A stretch of 50,249 nt of DNA from Candidatus Moraniibacteriota bacterium (GCA_013334245.1 JAAXXZ010000008.1:1-50249), one strand, 5' to 3'; shown: positions 18,081 to 27,271, numbered from the stretch's first letter. Translations and numbers: made by a program. Notes: generated by a model not told the origin, from the sequence alone.

Positions 18081-19916
18081 ATGAAGAACGAAAAAATAAC
18101 CGAGAGTATAGTACGCGAATCACTCCGAAAGCTCGGATACTTTGCGAGCGATGCCATCGTCGTCGAGGAACAAAAAAGCGGGAATCCACGAATCCAAAAG
18201 CTTCTTTCGAGCGCGAGCAAGTCCGGCGAGGGTCTCGGCCGGCCCGAGTTTATCGTGACGTCGAAGGCGGACCCCGATTTCTTGTTGGTCATCGAGTGTA
18301 AGGCGGATACGAAATTCCACGAATCGCCGAATCGGGATAGGTATCGTGACTATGCTGTGGATGGCGTACTCTTGTATGCCTCGAATCTTTCCCGGGACTA
18401 CCATGTCGTCGCGCTTGCCGTGAGCGGGGAATCGGAGTCGAGCCTCAAGGTTTCGGCGTTTCTGCAACCGAAGGGGAGTGGGAACGCGACCGTTTTAACG
18501 GACCGGTCCGGAATGGAAATACACGAGATATTGTCGTGGACGGAGTGCATGAAGTATGCCAAGTTCGACAAGGACCTGGCGCAGGCGCGCAAGTCCGACC
18601 TGATGAAGTTCTCGCGCGAACTGCACAACTACATGCGCGACTACTGCAAGATCGTCGAGGCGCAGAAGCCGCTCCTCGTCTCCGGCGTATTGCTTGCGCT
18701 TTCCGATAACGCCTTCGAGCGCAGTTATCGTAACTATGATCAGGAGAAGGAACTTGCCCGCGAACTCTTCGGTGCGATCCGTCGCGTAATCGGCGAGGCG
18801 GAACTCGGCCTCAACCAGGAAAGCAAGAAGCGCGCGATCGGCAATGCCTATCAGTTCATTCCCGATCACCCGGAACTTTCGAAGATGCATCCGAAGGAGG
18901 GGGAAACTCCGCTTTTCCATGTGGTGCATTCGCTCGCGCAGAACGTAAAACCGTTTATCGAGGATCACTTCGACTTTGACGTGATCGGCAATTTTTACGG
19001 TGAATTTATCCGGTACACGGGTGGGGATAAGAAGGGTCTCGGTATCGTCCTTACTCCGAAGCATATTACCGAGCTGTTCGCCGATTTGGCAAAGCTCGAC
19101 AAGAACGCCACCGTGCTCGATACCTGTGCCGGAACGGGCGGATTTCTTATCTCCGCGATGAAGAAAATGCTCGATCAGGCGGAGACCGAGGCAGAGAAGG
19201 AACGTATCAAGAAACACGCGCTCTTCGGCGTGGAGCAGGAACCGCAGATGTTCGCGCTTGCGGTGTCGAACATGATCTTGCGTGGCGACGGCAAGACGAA
19301 CCTGTTTCAGGGATCGTGTTTCGACGAGGATATCTATGAAAAGATTCGCGACAAGGCGGATGCTGGATTCATCAACCCGCCGTATTCACAGAAAGGCGAC
19401 GGGCTGCACGAGTGGAATTTCATCATCCAGCTCCTCGATGCGCTTCGGAAGAACGCGACCGGAATTGTGATCGTTCCCATGTCGCTCGCAATCGCGTCAC
19501 ACCCCTTGCGAGAACGGCTCCTCCGCGAACACCGGCTCGAAGCGGTGATGAGTATGCCGGACGATCTTTTCTATCCGGTCGGCGTGGTGGCGTGCATCAT
19601 GGTCTTCACGGCGCACGTTCCGCATGAAAGTGATCCGCATCACGAGAGTTGGTTCGGCTACTGGAAGGACGACGGGTTCCGCAAGGACCGCGTGGAAGGC
19701 CGCATCCCGACCAAACGTTGGCCGGAAATAAGAGAAAAGTGGCTTTACATGTATCGCAGGCAAGAGATTACTGGGAAGAGTGTTTGGAAGAAAGTCGGAG
19801 TGAACGATGAATGGTGTGCTGAAGCATATCTTGAGACGGATTATTCAGACATATCGGATGAAGAATTTGAGAATGAACTGAAGAAGTTTTTTGTATTCAA
19901 ATCCCTTCACGGATAG
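18081..19916 (+). CDS. BcgI-like fused nuclease-methyltransferase subunit (type IIB/IIG restriction-modification)
   Basis: 611 residues. The N-terminal domain carries a PD-(D/E)xK nuclease core: PEF at 55-57 and DPDFLLVIECKAD with E72 and K74. The centre is a gamma-type N6-adenine methyltransferase with motif I VLDTCAGTGGFL (about 344) and motif IV INPPY (about 430). Cleavage and methylation in one chain, with a separate two-domain specificity subunit right after (five-base gap), is the build of BcgI (A about 640, B about 340 residues). So it is probably an enzyme that both methylates and cuts around a bipartite site. ATG 18081 is preferred over the GTG at 18072. An extended -10 TATCCT lies at 18022-18027. 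Confidence 0.85.
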   Translation: MKNEKITESIVRESLRKLGYFASDAIVVEEQKSGNPRIQKLLSSASKSGEGLGRPEFIVTSKADPDFLLVIECKADTKFHESPNRDRYRDYAVDGVLLYASNLSRDYHVVALAVSGESESSLKVSAFLQPKGSGNATVLTDRSGMEIHEILSWTECMKYAKFDKDLAQARKSDLMKFSRELHNYMRDYCKIVEAQKPLLVSGVLLALSDNAFERSYRNYDQEKELARELFGAIRRVIGEAELGLNQESKKRAIGNAYQFIPDHPELSKMHPKEGETPLFHVVHSLAQNVKPFIEDHFDFDVIGNFYGEFIRYTGGDKKGLGIVLTPKHITELFADLAKLDKNATVLDTCAGTGGFLISAMKKMLDQAETEAEKERIKKHALFGVEQEPQMFALAVSNMILRGDGKTNLFQGSCFDEDIYEKIRDKADAGFINPPYSQKGDGLHEWNFIIQLLDALRKNATGIVIVPMSLAIASHPLRERLLREHRLEAVMSMPDDLFYPVGVVACIMVFTAHVPHESDPHHESWFGYWKDDGFRKDRVEGRIPTKRWPEIREKWLYMYRRQEITGKSVWKKVGVNDEWCAEAYLETDYSDISDEEFENELKKFFVFKSLHG

Positions 19917-19921
19917 TAAAT

Positions 19922-20875
19922 ATGAAGTTGGTTCCTATAAGTGAAATCTTTGATATCAAGTACGGAAACGGATTCGACTTGGTTAGTATGGAGCAACTTT
20001 CCGAGGAAGAATCGGACGGTGTGAATTTTGTTGCGCGAACAGCAAAATATTTTGGTATTACCGGTCGTGTTAGGGAGCTGAATGAAGTTCCGCCCTTTTC
20101 TCCCGGAAAGTTGACGGTTGCAGTTAGTGGCTCTGTTTTAGAAACGTTTCTTCAATTACAACCGTTTTATACGGCCTATCATGTCATGGTTCTAAGTCCT
20201 AAACGACCAATGTCTGAGAGAGAATTGGTATATTACAGCCTTTGTATCCGTAGAAATAAATATCGGTATAATTATGGTAGGCAGGCTAATAGAACATTAA
20301 GGAGTCTGAAGATTCCAGGTGAGGTTCCGAAAGGTTTTCTTCAAATGAAAATAGATGAGCCGAATGTCAAAGCCTATTCTGGAAAGAAAATCAAACTTTC
20401 TGACAGGAAGTGGGAGTGGTTCCGGTATGCTGACCTGTTCGATATCGAAACCGGAGTCGGACCGCTTGTAAAGCCCGAGGATGTAGGGAACGGAGTGACG
20501 CCTTTCATCTCGACAACGTCCGATGATAACGGAATCAGTTATCTGTACTACGAATCAAATCCGGCGCATAAAGGAGGATGCATCACGGTCAGCAATGACG
20601 GATCTGTCGGAGAAGCGTTTTTCCAGGACAAGGATTTTTCCGCAAGTTATAAGGTCAACGTTCTTTCTCCAAAATTTGAACTAAATACGTATCGGGCGAT
20701 GTTTCTCATCACGGTCATCAAGAAGGAAAAGTACCGATATTCCTATGCGAGAAAGTGGGGGCTTGACCGCATGCGCGAGTCGAAGATGAAACTTCCTGTT
20801 AACGTGTCCGGGAAACCTGACTGGGCGTTCATGGAAGCCTATATCAAGTCTCTCCCGTACTCGGCGGAGATTTGA
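19922..20875 (+). CDS. Specificity subunit with two target-recognition domains (BcgI-B-like)
   Basis: 317 residues built as an internal duplication: each half ends with a related block, KYRYNYGRQANRTLRSLKIP (about 117-136) and KYRYSYARKWGLDRMRESKM (about 272-291). Two recognition domains of the type I S-subunit kind would each read half of a split DNA target. It sits five bases after the nuclease-methylase gene and depends on it. Base composition is visibly richer in A+T than the housekeeping genes, as usual for exchanged specificity genes. Confidence 0.85.
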   Translation: MKLVPISEIFDIKYGNGFDLVSMEQLSEEESDGVNFVARTAKYFGITGRVRELNEVPPFSPGKLTVAVSGSVLETFLQLQPFYTAYHVMVLSPKRPMSERELVYYSLCIRRNKYRYNYGRQANRTLRSLKIPGEVPKGFLQMKIDEPNVKAYSGKKIKLSDRKWEWFRYADLFDIETGVGPLVKPEDVGNGVTPFISTTSDDNGISYLYYESNPAHKGGCITVSNDGSVGEAFFQDKDFSASYKVNVLSPKFELNTYRAMFLITVIKKEKYRYSYARKWGLDRMRESKMKLPVNVSGKPDWAFMEAYIKSLPYSAEI

Positions 20876-20910
20876 TCGGTTACGTGTTTCCAAAGTACGA
20901 TCACTTATCG

Positions 20911-21639
20911 ATGTCGATTCGCAGTTTGTCATATCTGAAAATGAAAGATGTGTTCGGCCTCATATATAACCTTGCGGATTCGATTGATTCGATGGCACAT
21001 ATACTGTTGCCACTTCTCTTTTCCGTCATGATCTTGCTTGTTCAGATGCGCACTCAGTTCGAACATAAAGTGAAATATGAAGCATGGAAAAATCTTTCTC
21101 AGAGAATATTCGACCTCAGTTTTTCGCTAGCTGAATTCGAAGGGAGAGTAAGCTCGCTTCAAACTTTGAGAAAATATCAGGAAAATCCGATATTTAATCG
21201 TGGGGACAAAAGGAAGTATCGGATAGATGTGTGGGACCAGCTTCAGAAGTCGTATTTCGATGTTACTGATTCGTATATATCGTTCTTGCAGTCATATGAG
21301 GCGAATCAGTATCTCTTTTTGGACCTGGATACAATGAAGACTGAATTTCAGAAGGAGTACGGAGAGTATTTTGAAGTATTGAAATATGATGAATTTGCCG
21401 CACAAGTATTTCCAGAAATCTACGGAAATACAAATGAATTGCAGGAAAGTGAATATGAAACGTTGATAAATGATTACTGGCAAGGGGTAGTAGGAGTCCA
21501 TATTTTCCTTTCCGAAGATATGAGAATTGAATTTCAAAACCATACGGTAGCAAAAATAATGCGACGAAGGATTCCGGCGCGAAGGCCGGATTCTGGTTTC
21601 AGAGTTTTGACAAAGAAAGGATTTATAAAGCAAAGATGA
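20911..21639 (+). CDS. Unknown protein with one membrane helix beside the restriction-modification genes
   Basis: 242 residues from ATG 20911. An upstream TTG at 20872 overlaps the specificity gene stop; ATG 20941 is also possible. One membrane helix (ILLPLLFSVMILLVQM, near residue 31-46) follows a short N-terminus; the rest is a charged helical cytoplasmic domain rich in Tyr, Glu and Gln, with no motif I recognise. It is A+T-rich like the specificity gene and directly downstream of it. Helix-anchored unknown proteins next to restriction systems can be accessory defence genes, but nothing in the sequence proves it. Confidence 0.65.
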   Translation: MSIRSLSYLKMKDVFGLIYNLADSIDSMAHILLPLLFSVMILLVQMRTQFEHKVKYEAWKNLSQRIFDLSFSLAEFEGRVSSLQTLRKYQENPIFNRGDKRKYRIDVWDQLQKSYFDVTDSYISFLQSYEANQYLFLDLDTMKTEFQKEYGEYFEVLKYDEFAAQVFPEIYGNTNELQESEYETLINDYWQGVVGVHIFLSEDMRIEFQNHTVAKIMRRRIPARRPDSGFRVLTKKGFIKQR

Positions 21640-21658
21640 TTAGTCTTGTATAGGTCTA

Positions 21659-22429
21659 ATGAAATTGAAAATGCGATCCAATGGGGAGGGGATCGGATAC
21701 GATATCGACAAGCTGAAGTTCTCGCTGGACGAGTCGACCTGGCAGCGGGCCGTCGCGCTCTATGAGGCGGGTAAGGTGAAGGGTTTCGCAGAGGACCCTT
21801 TCGGGTTCTCGGCGGTCGTGGATGGCGGGCATCGCTACCGTGTGAGCGTCTCGCGACGGCAGTTCGACCGCTGTTCCTGCGACTGCTATCTGGGCGAGCA
21901 CGACGAGCTCTGCAAGCACGCGGTCGCAGTCGCCATTTTTGCTGTGCTCGGCGGGCGGAAACTGGGTACGGAAGAACGGGAGCGCCATGCAGGCATCCGG
22001 TTCTGCGGAAAGACGGGTGACATTGGAACGGACGAGTTGGCGGAAATGAAACGTTCCGTTTCGTCCGCGCTTCGGCTCATCCGGCCCTACGAAGGTCCGT
22101 CACGGATCTGGTTTTCGTATCAGAACGCGCTCGACGAGGGGTGTGCCCGGATCGACGCGATCCTTTCGGAACTTCCCGCTGGTCGGCGTTCGGCCAAGTA
22201 TCTGATTTCCCTGCTTCTGCGAATGGACAAAAAACTCTGTGAGGGAGGCGTAGACGATTCGAACGGCACGGTCGGCAACTGCATGGAGAGGATAGTCGGG
22301 CTTTTGGAATCGTTCGCGGAAGCGGATCCGGAGTGTATCCGGGAATTCGCGCCGCTTGCCGGTCGGAGTACCTGCTTTGATTGGGAAGAGCCGCTTGTAG
22401 CCATTATTGATTCGCATGCCGAAGAATAG
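21659..22429 (+). CDS. SWIM zinc-finger protein
   Basis: 256 residues. The SWIM finger is clear at about 70-85: CSCDCYLGEHDELCKHAVAV, a CxC...CxH zinc site. N-terminal to it is a basic segment of DNA- or protein-binding type. The C-terminal 160 residues are helical and unassigned. SWIM fingers occur with SNF2 helicases and recombination factors, but no helicase is encoded here. It starts 19 bases after the unknown gene and returns to the high-GC codon use of the chromosome. Confidence 0.8.
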   Translation: MKLKMRSNGEGIGYDIDKLKFSLDESTWQRAVALYEAGKVKGFAEDPFGFSAVVDGGHRYRVSVSRRQFDRCSCDCYLGEHDELCKHAVAVAIFAVLGGRKLGTEERERHAGIRFCGKTGDIGTDELAEMKRSVSSALRLIRPYEGPSRIWFSYQNALDEGCARIDAILSELPAGRRSAKYLISLLLRMDKKLCEGGVDDSNGTVGNCMERIVGLLESFAEADPECIREFAPLAGRSTCFDWEEPLVAIIDSHAEE

Positions 22430-22487
22430 TCATTTTGAGGATCAAAGCGGGTGCTATACTGAAGCCATATTCTTCGAATCAAATACT

Positions 22488-24218
22488 ATGTTTCGAAACT
22501 GGAAATGTCTTGCGGCGGTTGTCGGGATAGTGGCGGTGTTGGCGGTGCCGAGCGTGTCGTTCGCGCGGGAGAACGTGACGGACTGGTATATCCGGGATTT
22601 CGATTCGCAAATTATCGTCAACAAGGATTCGTCGCTTTCGATTACGGAGACGATCGTGGCGGACTGCGGGATGGCGGTCGGGAAACATGGTATCTTCCGC
22701 ATCCTGCCGACACGCCTCTCCATCGACGGGAAGAAGGTGGAAACGCCCGTGACCCTCGGGAGCATCACGGATGAAAACGGAACGCCGTATGCCTATCAGA
22801 CAATCGAAAATACTTCCGATGGAACGGTGACGTGGAAGATCGGTGCCGCGGACAAGACCGTACAGGGCGCGCATACGTACGTCATCTCGTATTCGGTGAA
22901 GAATGCGATCCGATTCGGGAACGCGGAGTTCGACGAGTTCTATTGGAACCTCAACGGGAACTTCTGGGACCTGGAAACGGATGTCTTCCATGCGACGATC
23001 CGATTCCCGAAGGAGGTGACCGATTCGAATACGAAGATTGATTACTATACCGGTCCTTCCGGGTCGAAGGACAAGACCGGCGCGACCTATGCGTGGATGG
23101 CGCCCTCGGTTCTGGAATTCCGATCGACGAGAATGTTTCCGATGCGGGAGGGTATCACGGCCTCGGTCACGTTTCCGAAGGGTATTTTCACCCGATATGT
23201 TCCTGGATTCTGGGAAACGAACGGGAAATATTTCTTTTTCCTGATTCCGTTTTTCGCCTTTCTCGGTTGTCTGTCGCTCTGGCGGAAATATGGGGACGAT
23301 CCGGACGTGAACAAGACGGTTATGGCGGAATACGATGTTCCGGGGAATCTGACGCCCGTCGAGATGGGCATGCTCATGAAGAATGGAACGTTCGAGAACA
23401 CGTTCATCACGGCGGAAATCGTCTGGTTGGCGACCCGCGGTATCATTACGATCACCGAGGTTGAGAACAAGATCCTCTTTTTTACGAGTACGGACTACGA
23501 GTTGGCGAAGACCGGCAACACGGAGGCAGAAGCGGCCCTGAACGCGACGCAGCGTGAGATCCTGAACGACCTGTTCGACGCGGGCACGGATACGGTCCGA
23601 CTTTCCTCGCTGAAAAATTCGTTCTACAAGCATCTGCCGGCAATCACGAAGGCGGGGAACGAAGGCCTGAAAGACAAGGGGCTGACCGAAGCGAGAGGTC
23701 TTTTGGCGAGGAATATCCTGATTCCGTTGGGAATCTTCCTGATATTCGTTTCGATCGTCTCGGTAGGGACCTCGGGATTCCTGGGATTGAGCCTGGGACT
23801 GTCCGCGATCATCCTTATCATATTCGGCGTCATCATGCCGAAACGGACCAGGGAGGGTGCCGAACTGAATTGGCAGATCAAGGGGTTCAGACTGTTCCTC
23901 GAGACCGTCGACAAGGACCGGGCCGTCTATTACGAGAAGGAAAATCTGTTCGAGAAGGGGTTGCCGTACGCGATCCTTTTCGGGATGACGAAGCAGTGGA
24001 TCAAGCGGATGCGCGATATCTACGGCGAGGAATATTTTACGACGCATCCGATGCTGTGGTATGTCGCGGGAAGCGGATCATTCAATGCGGACAGCTTCAC
24101 GAGCGCGATGGACGGACTGTCGTCTTCAATCGCGGCGAGCACCTCTTCACCGTCCGGTTCGGGTGGTAGCGGCGGTTCCGGCGGCGGTGGCGGAGGCGGA
24201 GGAGGAGGGGGATGGTGA
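22488..24218 (+). CDS. DUF2207-family membrane protein
   Basis: 576 residues. A signal peptide (CLAAVVGIVAVLAVPSVSFA) precedes an extracytoplasmic DUF2207 domain (WYIRDFDSQIIVNKDSSLSI, then TWKIG and SYSVKNAIR). A helix near 250 (FFFLIPFFAFLGCLSLW) and a helix pair near 425-465 follow. The chain ends in a glycine run (GSGGSGG then 11 G, W), a hallmark of the family. ATG 22488 is chosen because it gives a proper signal peptide and lies 27 bases after an extended -10 TATACT (22455-22460). The family is widespread, membrane-bound and of unknown function. Confidence 0.88.
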   Translation: MFRNWKCLAAVVGIVAVLAVPSVSFARENVTDWYIRDFDSQIIVNKDSSLSITETIVADCGMAVGKHGIFRILPTRLSIDGKKVETPVTLGSITDENGTPYAYQTIENTSDGTVTWKIGAADKTVQGAHTYVISYSVKNAIRFGNAEFDEFYWNLNGNFWDLETDVFHATIRFPKEVTDSNTKIDYYTGPSGSKDKTGATYAWMAPSVLEFRSTRMFPMREGITASVTFPKGIFTRYVPGFWETNGKYFFFLIPFFAFLGCLSLWRKYGDDPDVNKTVMAEYDVPGNLTPVEMGMLMKNGTFENTFITAEIVWLATRGIITITEVENKILFFTSTDYELAKTGNTEAEAALNATQREILNDLFDAGTDTVRLSSLKNSFYKHLPAITKAGNEGLKDKGLTEARGLLARNILIPLGIFLIFVSIVSVGTSGFLGLSLGLSAIILIIFGVIMPKRTREGAELNWQIKGFRLFLETVDKDRAVYYEKENLFEKGLPYAILFGMTKQWIKRMRDIYGEEYFTTHPMLWYVAGSGSFNADSFTSAMDGLSSSIAASTSSPSGSGGSGGSGGGGGGGGGGGW

Positions 24219-24503
24219 AAGAGTCACAAGTCGAAAAGTAACTGACAACCGACAACTTACAACTGACAACGGAAGCAGGGCGAATTATTCGGTTAACGAG
24301 TTCACGAGTAAATAGGTGAACCTGTTTATGGAATCTTCAAGAATCACTGGTGAAAGCCGGTGATTCTTGTCGTGAAGGATAAAGATGTCGCCGATATCAA
24401 CTATAATAAATCAGATTCTGATAGTGGGCCTGAAGAAAACATAGGGAAATAAAAATGCCATACAACCGAAGCCGTATGGCTGGCAAGTAAGCATTACCAG
24501 TGC
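24219..24503. other. Intergenic region with low-complexity repeat and hairpins
   Basis: No gene is seen. 24237-24271 is a degenerate tandem repeat built on ACTGACAAC/ACTTACAAC. CAAGAATCACTGG / CCGGTGATTCTTG (24338-24371) is a strong hairpin without a T run. GCCATAC / GTATGGC (24459-24482) and GGCAAGTAAGC / GCTTACTTGCC (24481-24513) are consecutive stems that also cover the end of the converging SemiSWEET gene and may terminate both transcripts. Confidence 0.6.
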
Positions 24504-24767
24504 TTACTTGCCTTTAAACTGATGATATTGGAGCAGGAGCTTCACCGAGAAGCCCACTCCGAGGAGGTCTGGCACAAGGATGTACCAGGACTCCATTGCC
24601 ACTGCATAGCAAAATCTTGCCATATATACTCCCAGTGGCAGGAGTATCATTGAAAGATCCAGCCCGCATTTTTTCTCGCGGGCGATCTTCCGTATTTGTT
24701 TTGGCAGGGCGATGACAACCATCGCTACTGCCAGCACCATTGTTACGGTGCCTAGGATGTCTTTCAT
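24504..24767 (-). CDS. SemiSWEET-type small transporter (MtN3/PQ-loop family)
   Basis: 87 residues with three membrane helices. IALPKQIRKIAREKKCGLDL carries the PQ-loop-like turn (LPKQI) after helix 1, as in SemiSWEETs, which pair up to form a sugar channel. The start at ATG 24767 (MKDILGTV) is set by a strong ribosome site, AGGGGGCGGG, directly upstream, better than the longer frame to 24800. Its own promoter is at 24811-24839. In a cell with a reduced metabolism a passive sugar facilitator makes sense, but the substrate is not known. Confidence 0.75.
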   Translation of the reverse strand: MKDILGTVTMVLAVAMVVIALPKQIRKIAREKKCGLDLSMILLPLGVYMARFCYAVAMESWYILVPDLLGVGFSVKLLLQYHQFKGK

Positions 24768-24810
24768 CCCGCCCCCTTTTTTTTCTGTTAAATTGACCAA
24801 TATTCTTTAT

Positions 24811-24839
24811 ATTTTACTCCAAAACTAGCATCTTGTCAA
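24811..24839 (-). promoter_or_regulatory. Promoter of the SemiSWEET gene
   Basis: On the minus strand TTGACA (24839-24834), 17-base spacer, TAAAAT (24816-24811). Confidence 0.75.
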
Positions 24840-24939
24840 TGCCCGGAGGGGTATATTACTAATATTAGGCTTAATGAAGATAATACTATTATTGTGTCTA
24901 CCAAGAAGAGAGTGCCGGGTTTTATGTTTAGAGTACCGT

Positions 24940-26250
24940 CTATTCCACCTCTCCCACAAACATCGGGATATTGAGGCGTTTGCGGGCGGACTCGCCCAAA
25001 AGGAGGTGCTTCATACGGGTCGGGGCCTCGTTTCGTGCGCCCTTGTGGCGCGGGGAGTGATGCGCGTCGAAAGACGGACCGAAGTGGATCGTGTGTTTGC
25101 CGTACTTGGCGCGGACCGCATCGATACCTTCGTAGATCCGTCGGAAGCCGTCGACCTTGAGCGATGTGCCGAAGAGATCGGGCTGTGAGTCGGGCGTGCG
25201 GAGATCGAGGAGTGTGATCATGGTCGCGCGGTAGAAGGTGCCCCGAGAGAAGAGGCTGTCGAAGGCGGGTTTCGCGACCGCGAGGAGCTCGTGCGCGAAA
25301 TTGCTCGGGCGGGAGAGTGTGACTTCGACGGCGCGGTGCTCGAACGACTGCGTACGGAGGAGGATAAGGACCTTGCCGGCCTCGAGTCCGTACTGTCGCG
25401 CGCGCATGCAGGCGGATTCGATATTTTTGGCGAGCTGGGCGAAGACGAACCGCGGATCGTTGGAGGCCGGTGTGAAGGTCTTCATCTTTTGGACGGAGTA
25501 ATGTATTTTCCGTGTGCCGGGTTCGAACGGGAGTGCGCTGTGTCCGCGGAGTTCGGAGCGTATTTCCCTGAAAGGCTTGGAGAGGAAGGGATCGAGGCGG
25601 GCATCATCCGACCGTGCGAGGTCGAGCGCGGTCCGTATGCCGAGCCGGACGAGGATATCGGTCGTGCGCGGGCCGATACCCCAGACCTTTCCTATGGGAA
25701 GTTCCGAAAGGTAGGTGGGGATATCGCGGTTCGGAATGGCGGTAAGGCCGTAGGGTTTTTTCCACTTCGATCCGGCCTTGGCCAGGACCTTGGTCGAGGC
25801 GAGTCCGATCGAGAACGTAAACCCGAGTTCGCGGCGAAGATCTTCTTGGAGCCGCTCGGCCATCTTGGCATACCCGATGCCGAGCGGCCGGTTCCAACCG
25901 GTGATGTCGGCGAAGCATTCGTCGATGCCGTACTCTTCCACGTCCGGCGTATAGCGTCGCACGACGTCGAAGAAGCGTTTGGAGAGGAGCGAATACGTCT
26001 CGTAATCGGAGGGGAGGATGATGACATCCGGACAGATCTTCCGGATCTCGTGGAGGCTCATGGCCCGGGTGATACCGAGCGCCTTGGCCTCATAGCTCAT
26101 GGACGAGGCTATGCCGCGCTCGGCGCCGGTGATGACCGGCTTGCCTCTGAGTTCGGGATCGCGCGACTGTTCGCATGACGCGAAGAACGCGTCCCCGTCG
26201 ATGTGGAGGATGGCTTTCGGGAACGATCCGCGCGCGATGAGTCCGGGCAT
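24940..26250 (-). CDS. dinB: Y-family DNA polymerase (DinB/UmuC type)
   Basis: 436 residues. The catalytic palm shows HIDGDAFFASCEQ (about 17-29; first metal aspartate) and EEYGIDECFADIT (about 103-115; second Asp-Glu pair). GIGLAS-like and PIGKVWGIGPRTTDIL helix-hairpin-helix segments and a little-finger domain follow. It makes translesion synthesis across damaged templates. It lies downstream of a LexA/UmuD-like gene on the same strand, so the two form an SOS mutagenesis pair driven from the SOS-box promoter at 27272-27301. The 204 bases between them hold a repeat element. Confidence 0.93.
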   Translation of the reverse strand: MPGLIARGSFPKAILHIDGDAFFASCEQSRDPELRGKPVITGAERGIASSMSYEAKALGITRAMSLHEIRKICPDVIILPSDYETYSLLSKRFFDVVRRYTPDVEEYGIDECFADITGWNRPLGIGYAKMAERLQEDLRRELGFTFSIGLASTKVLAKAGSKWKKPYGLTAIPNRDIPTYLSELPIGKVWGIGPRTTDILVRLGIRTALDLARSDDARLDPFLSKPFREIRSELRGHSALPFEPGTRKIHYSVQKMKTFTPASNDPRFVFAQLAKNIESACMRARQYGLEAGKVLILLRTQSFEHRAVEVTLSRPSNFAHELLAVAKPAFDSLFSRGTFYRATMITLLDLRTPDSQPDLFGTSLKVDGFRRIYEGIDAVRAKYGKHTIHFGPSFDAHHSPRHKGARNEAPTRMKHLLLGESARKRLNIPMFVGEVE

Positions 26251-26296
26251 ATACGAAGTCGAAAGTGAAAAGCAGAAAGTCGAAAGTAACTGACAA

Positions 26297-26426
26297 GAGC
26301 CTATCTCAAAATCCGTTTCCCTGTCATTCCGGCCTCCGAGCCGGAATCCAAAACAACTTATTCCCTGGATCCCGGGTCAAGCCCGGGATGACAAAACCAT
26401 GATTTTCGTATTTTTGAGATACGCTC
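26297..26426. repeat. Composite inverted-repeat element (130 bp) between dinB and the LexA-like gene
   Basis: Outer ends GAGCCTATCTCAAAA (26297-26311) and TTTTGAGATACGCTC (26412-26426) are inverted with 14 of 15 matches. Nested inside is the well-known kind of dispersed palindrome TGTCATTCCGGC...GAGCCGGAATCCA with TGGATCCCGGGTCAAGCCCGGGATGACA split over 26322-26392. Flanks carry short ACTGACAA and ACAACTGACAAC repeats (26289-26296 and 26431-26442) and GTCGAAAGT-type repeats (26268-26288). Confidence 0.75.
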
Positions 26427-26454
26427 AACTAACAACTGACAACCGAGAGCATTC

Positions 26455-27027
26455 CTAATATTTTCGGATGACGGCGGTGACGATCGCCTCGATACGGAGC
26501 TCTTCTTTCGGTCGGATGATCCTGAAGGCGGGATTGGCGGGGATGAGAGAGATGCCCTGTCGGTCCTTCTTGTAGTATTTCATCGTCCATTTGCGGTCGA
26601 CTTCGGCGACTACGATATCGCCGTCTTTCGGTTCTCTTCCCCGTTCGACGAGCACGGTGTCTCCTGGTCGGATGCCGGCATCGCGCATCGACTCGCCTTT
26701 TACCTCGAGCATAAAGGTCGCCTCGCGGTTGCCGATGAGCCAGTCGTCGAGGGCCATCGTGTCGAGGAGTTCTTCTTCCGCGGGGGAGGGGAAGCCCGCT
26801 TCGACATAGCCGAGCTTTCGGACGCCGAAAAACCCCTCGGTCGGAAGGAGCTTTCCGGTCTTGTCGCGACCAAGGAGGCCGTCTTCGACGAGTGTGTCCA
26901 CGAAGTGTTTGGTCTGTTTCATCGAGGCGGTGCGAAGGATGCTGTCACGGATTTCGCGATAGGTGGGCATACGCTTCTTCTCATCGAAGAATCGGCGGAT
27001 TTTCTCGAACGGTATGTCGTTGTTCAT
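26455..27027 (-). CDS. LexA/UmuD-like S24 self-cleaving repressor
   Basis: 190 residues. A winged-helix N-terminus (MPTYREIRDSILRTASMKQT, LexA style) is followed by an S24 peptidase domain: cleavage site Ala-Gly in YVEAGFPSPAEE (about 75-86), nucleophile Ser in VKGESMRDAG (about 109-118) and the general-base Lys in RKWTMKYYKK (about 146-155). All three elements of self-cleavage are present. Placed before dinB and behind a promoter with a LexA box, it may be both the SOS repressor of this unit and a UmuD-like partner of the polymerase. A second LexA-type gene lies at 43275. Confidence 0.88.
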   Translation of the reverse strand: MNNDIPFEKIRRFFDEKKRMPTYREIRDSILRTASMKQTKHFVDTLVEDGLLGRDKTGKLLPTEGFFGVRKLGYVEAGFPSPAEEELLDTMALDDWLIGNREATFMLEVKGESMRDAGIRPGDTVLVERGREPKDGDIVVAEVDRKWTMKYYKKDRQGISLIPANPAFRIIRPKEELRIEAIVTAVIRKY

Positions 27028-27104
27028 ACGAACAGTGAACAGATAACAAATAGCAGATAACAGGGAACCCGCCTTTGCCGAGGCTATGGCGTGGCGAAGC
27101 GAGG

Positions 27105-27258
27105 AGAATCAACAATGAACAATGATCAATGGGCGCCGGAGCGGAACCATGGAACAAGAGAGTAATAAAGCAATGTGATGACAATGAAGCAATGTGACCA
27201 TGAAACAATAAGGCAATTTGGCAATGGAACAATAAAGCAATTGGACAATAAAACAATA
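27105..27258. repeat. Degenerate AACAATAAAGCAATG-type low-complexity repeat in the SOS leader
   Basis: A run of related 12-18 base units such as AACAATGAACAATGATCAATG, GAAACAATAAGGCAATTTGG and GGAACAATAAAGCAATTGG fills about 150 bases between the SOS promoter and the LexA-like gene. A related simple repeat, GAACAGATAACAAATAGCAG, is at 27032-27062. No open frame. The spacing is too irregular for a CRISPR array. Confidence 0.7.
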
Positions 27259-27271
27259 TCCATATTCCGAT

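Noticed and set aside
22479-24047. Open frame of 522 codons opposite the DUF2207 gene
   Set aside because: Same shadow effect; composition is improbable (Arg/His/Asp-rich) and the plus-strand gene has a signal peptide and family hallmarks.
27105-27258. Possible CRISPR array
   Set aside because: Units are short, degenerate and unevenly spaced, without constant repeats and unique spacers; no cas gene is present.
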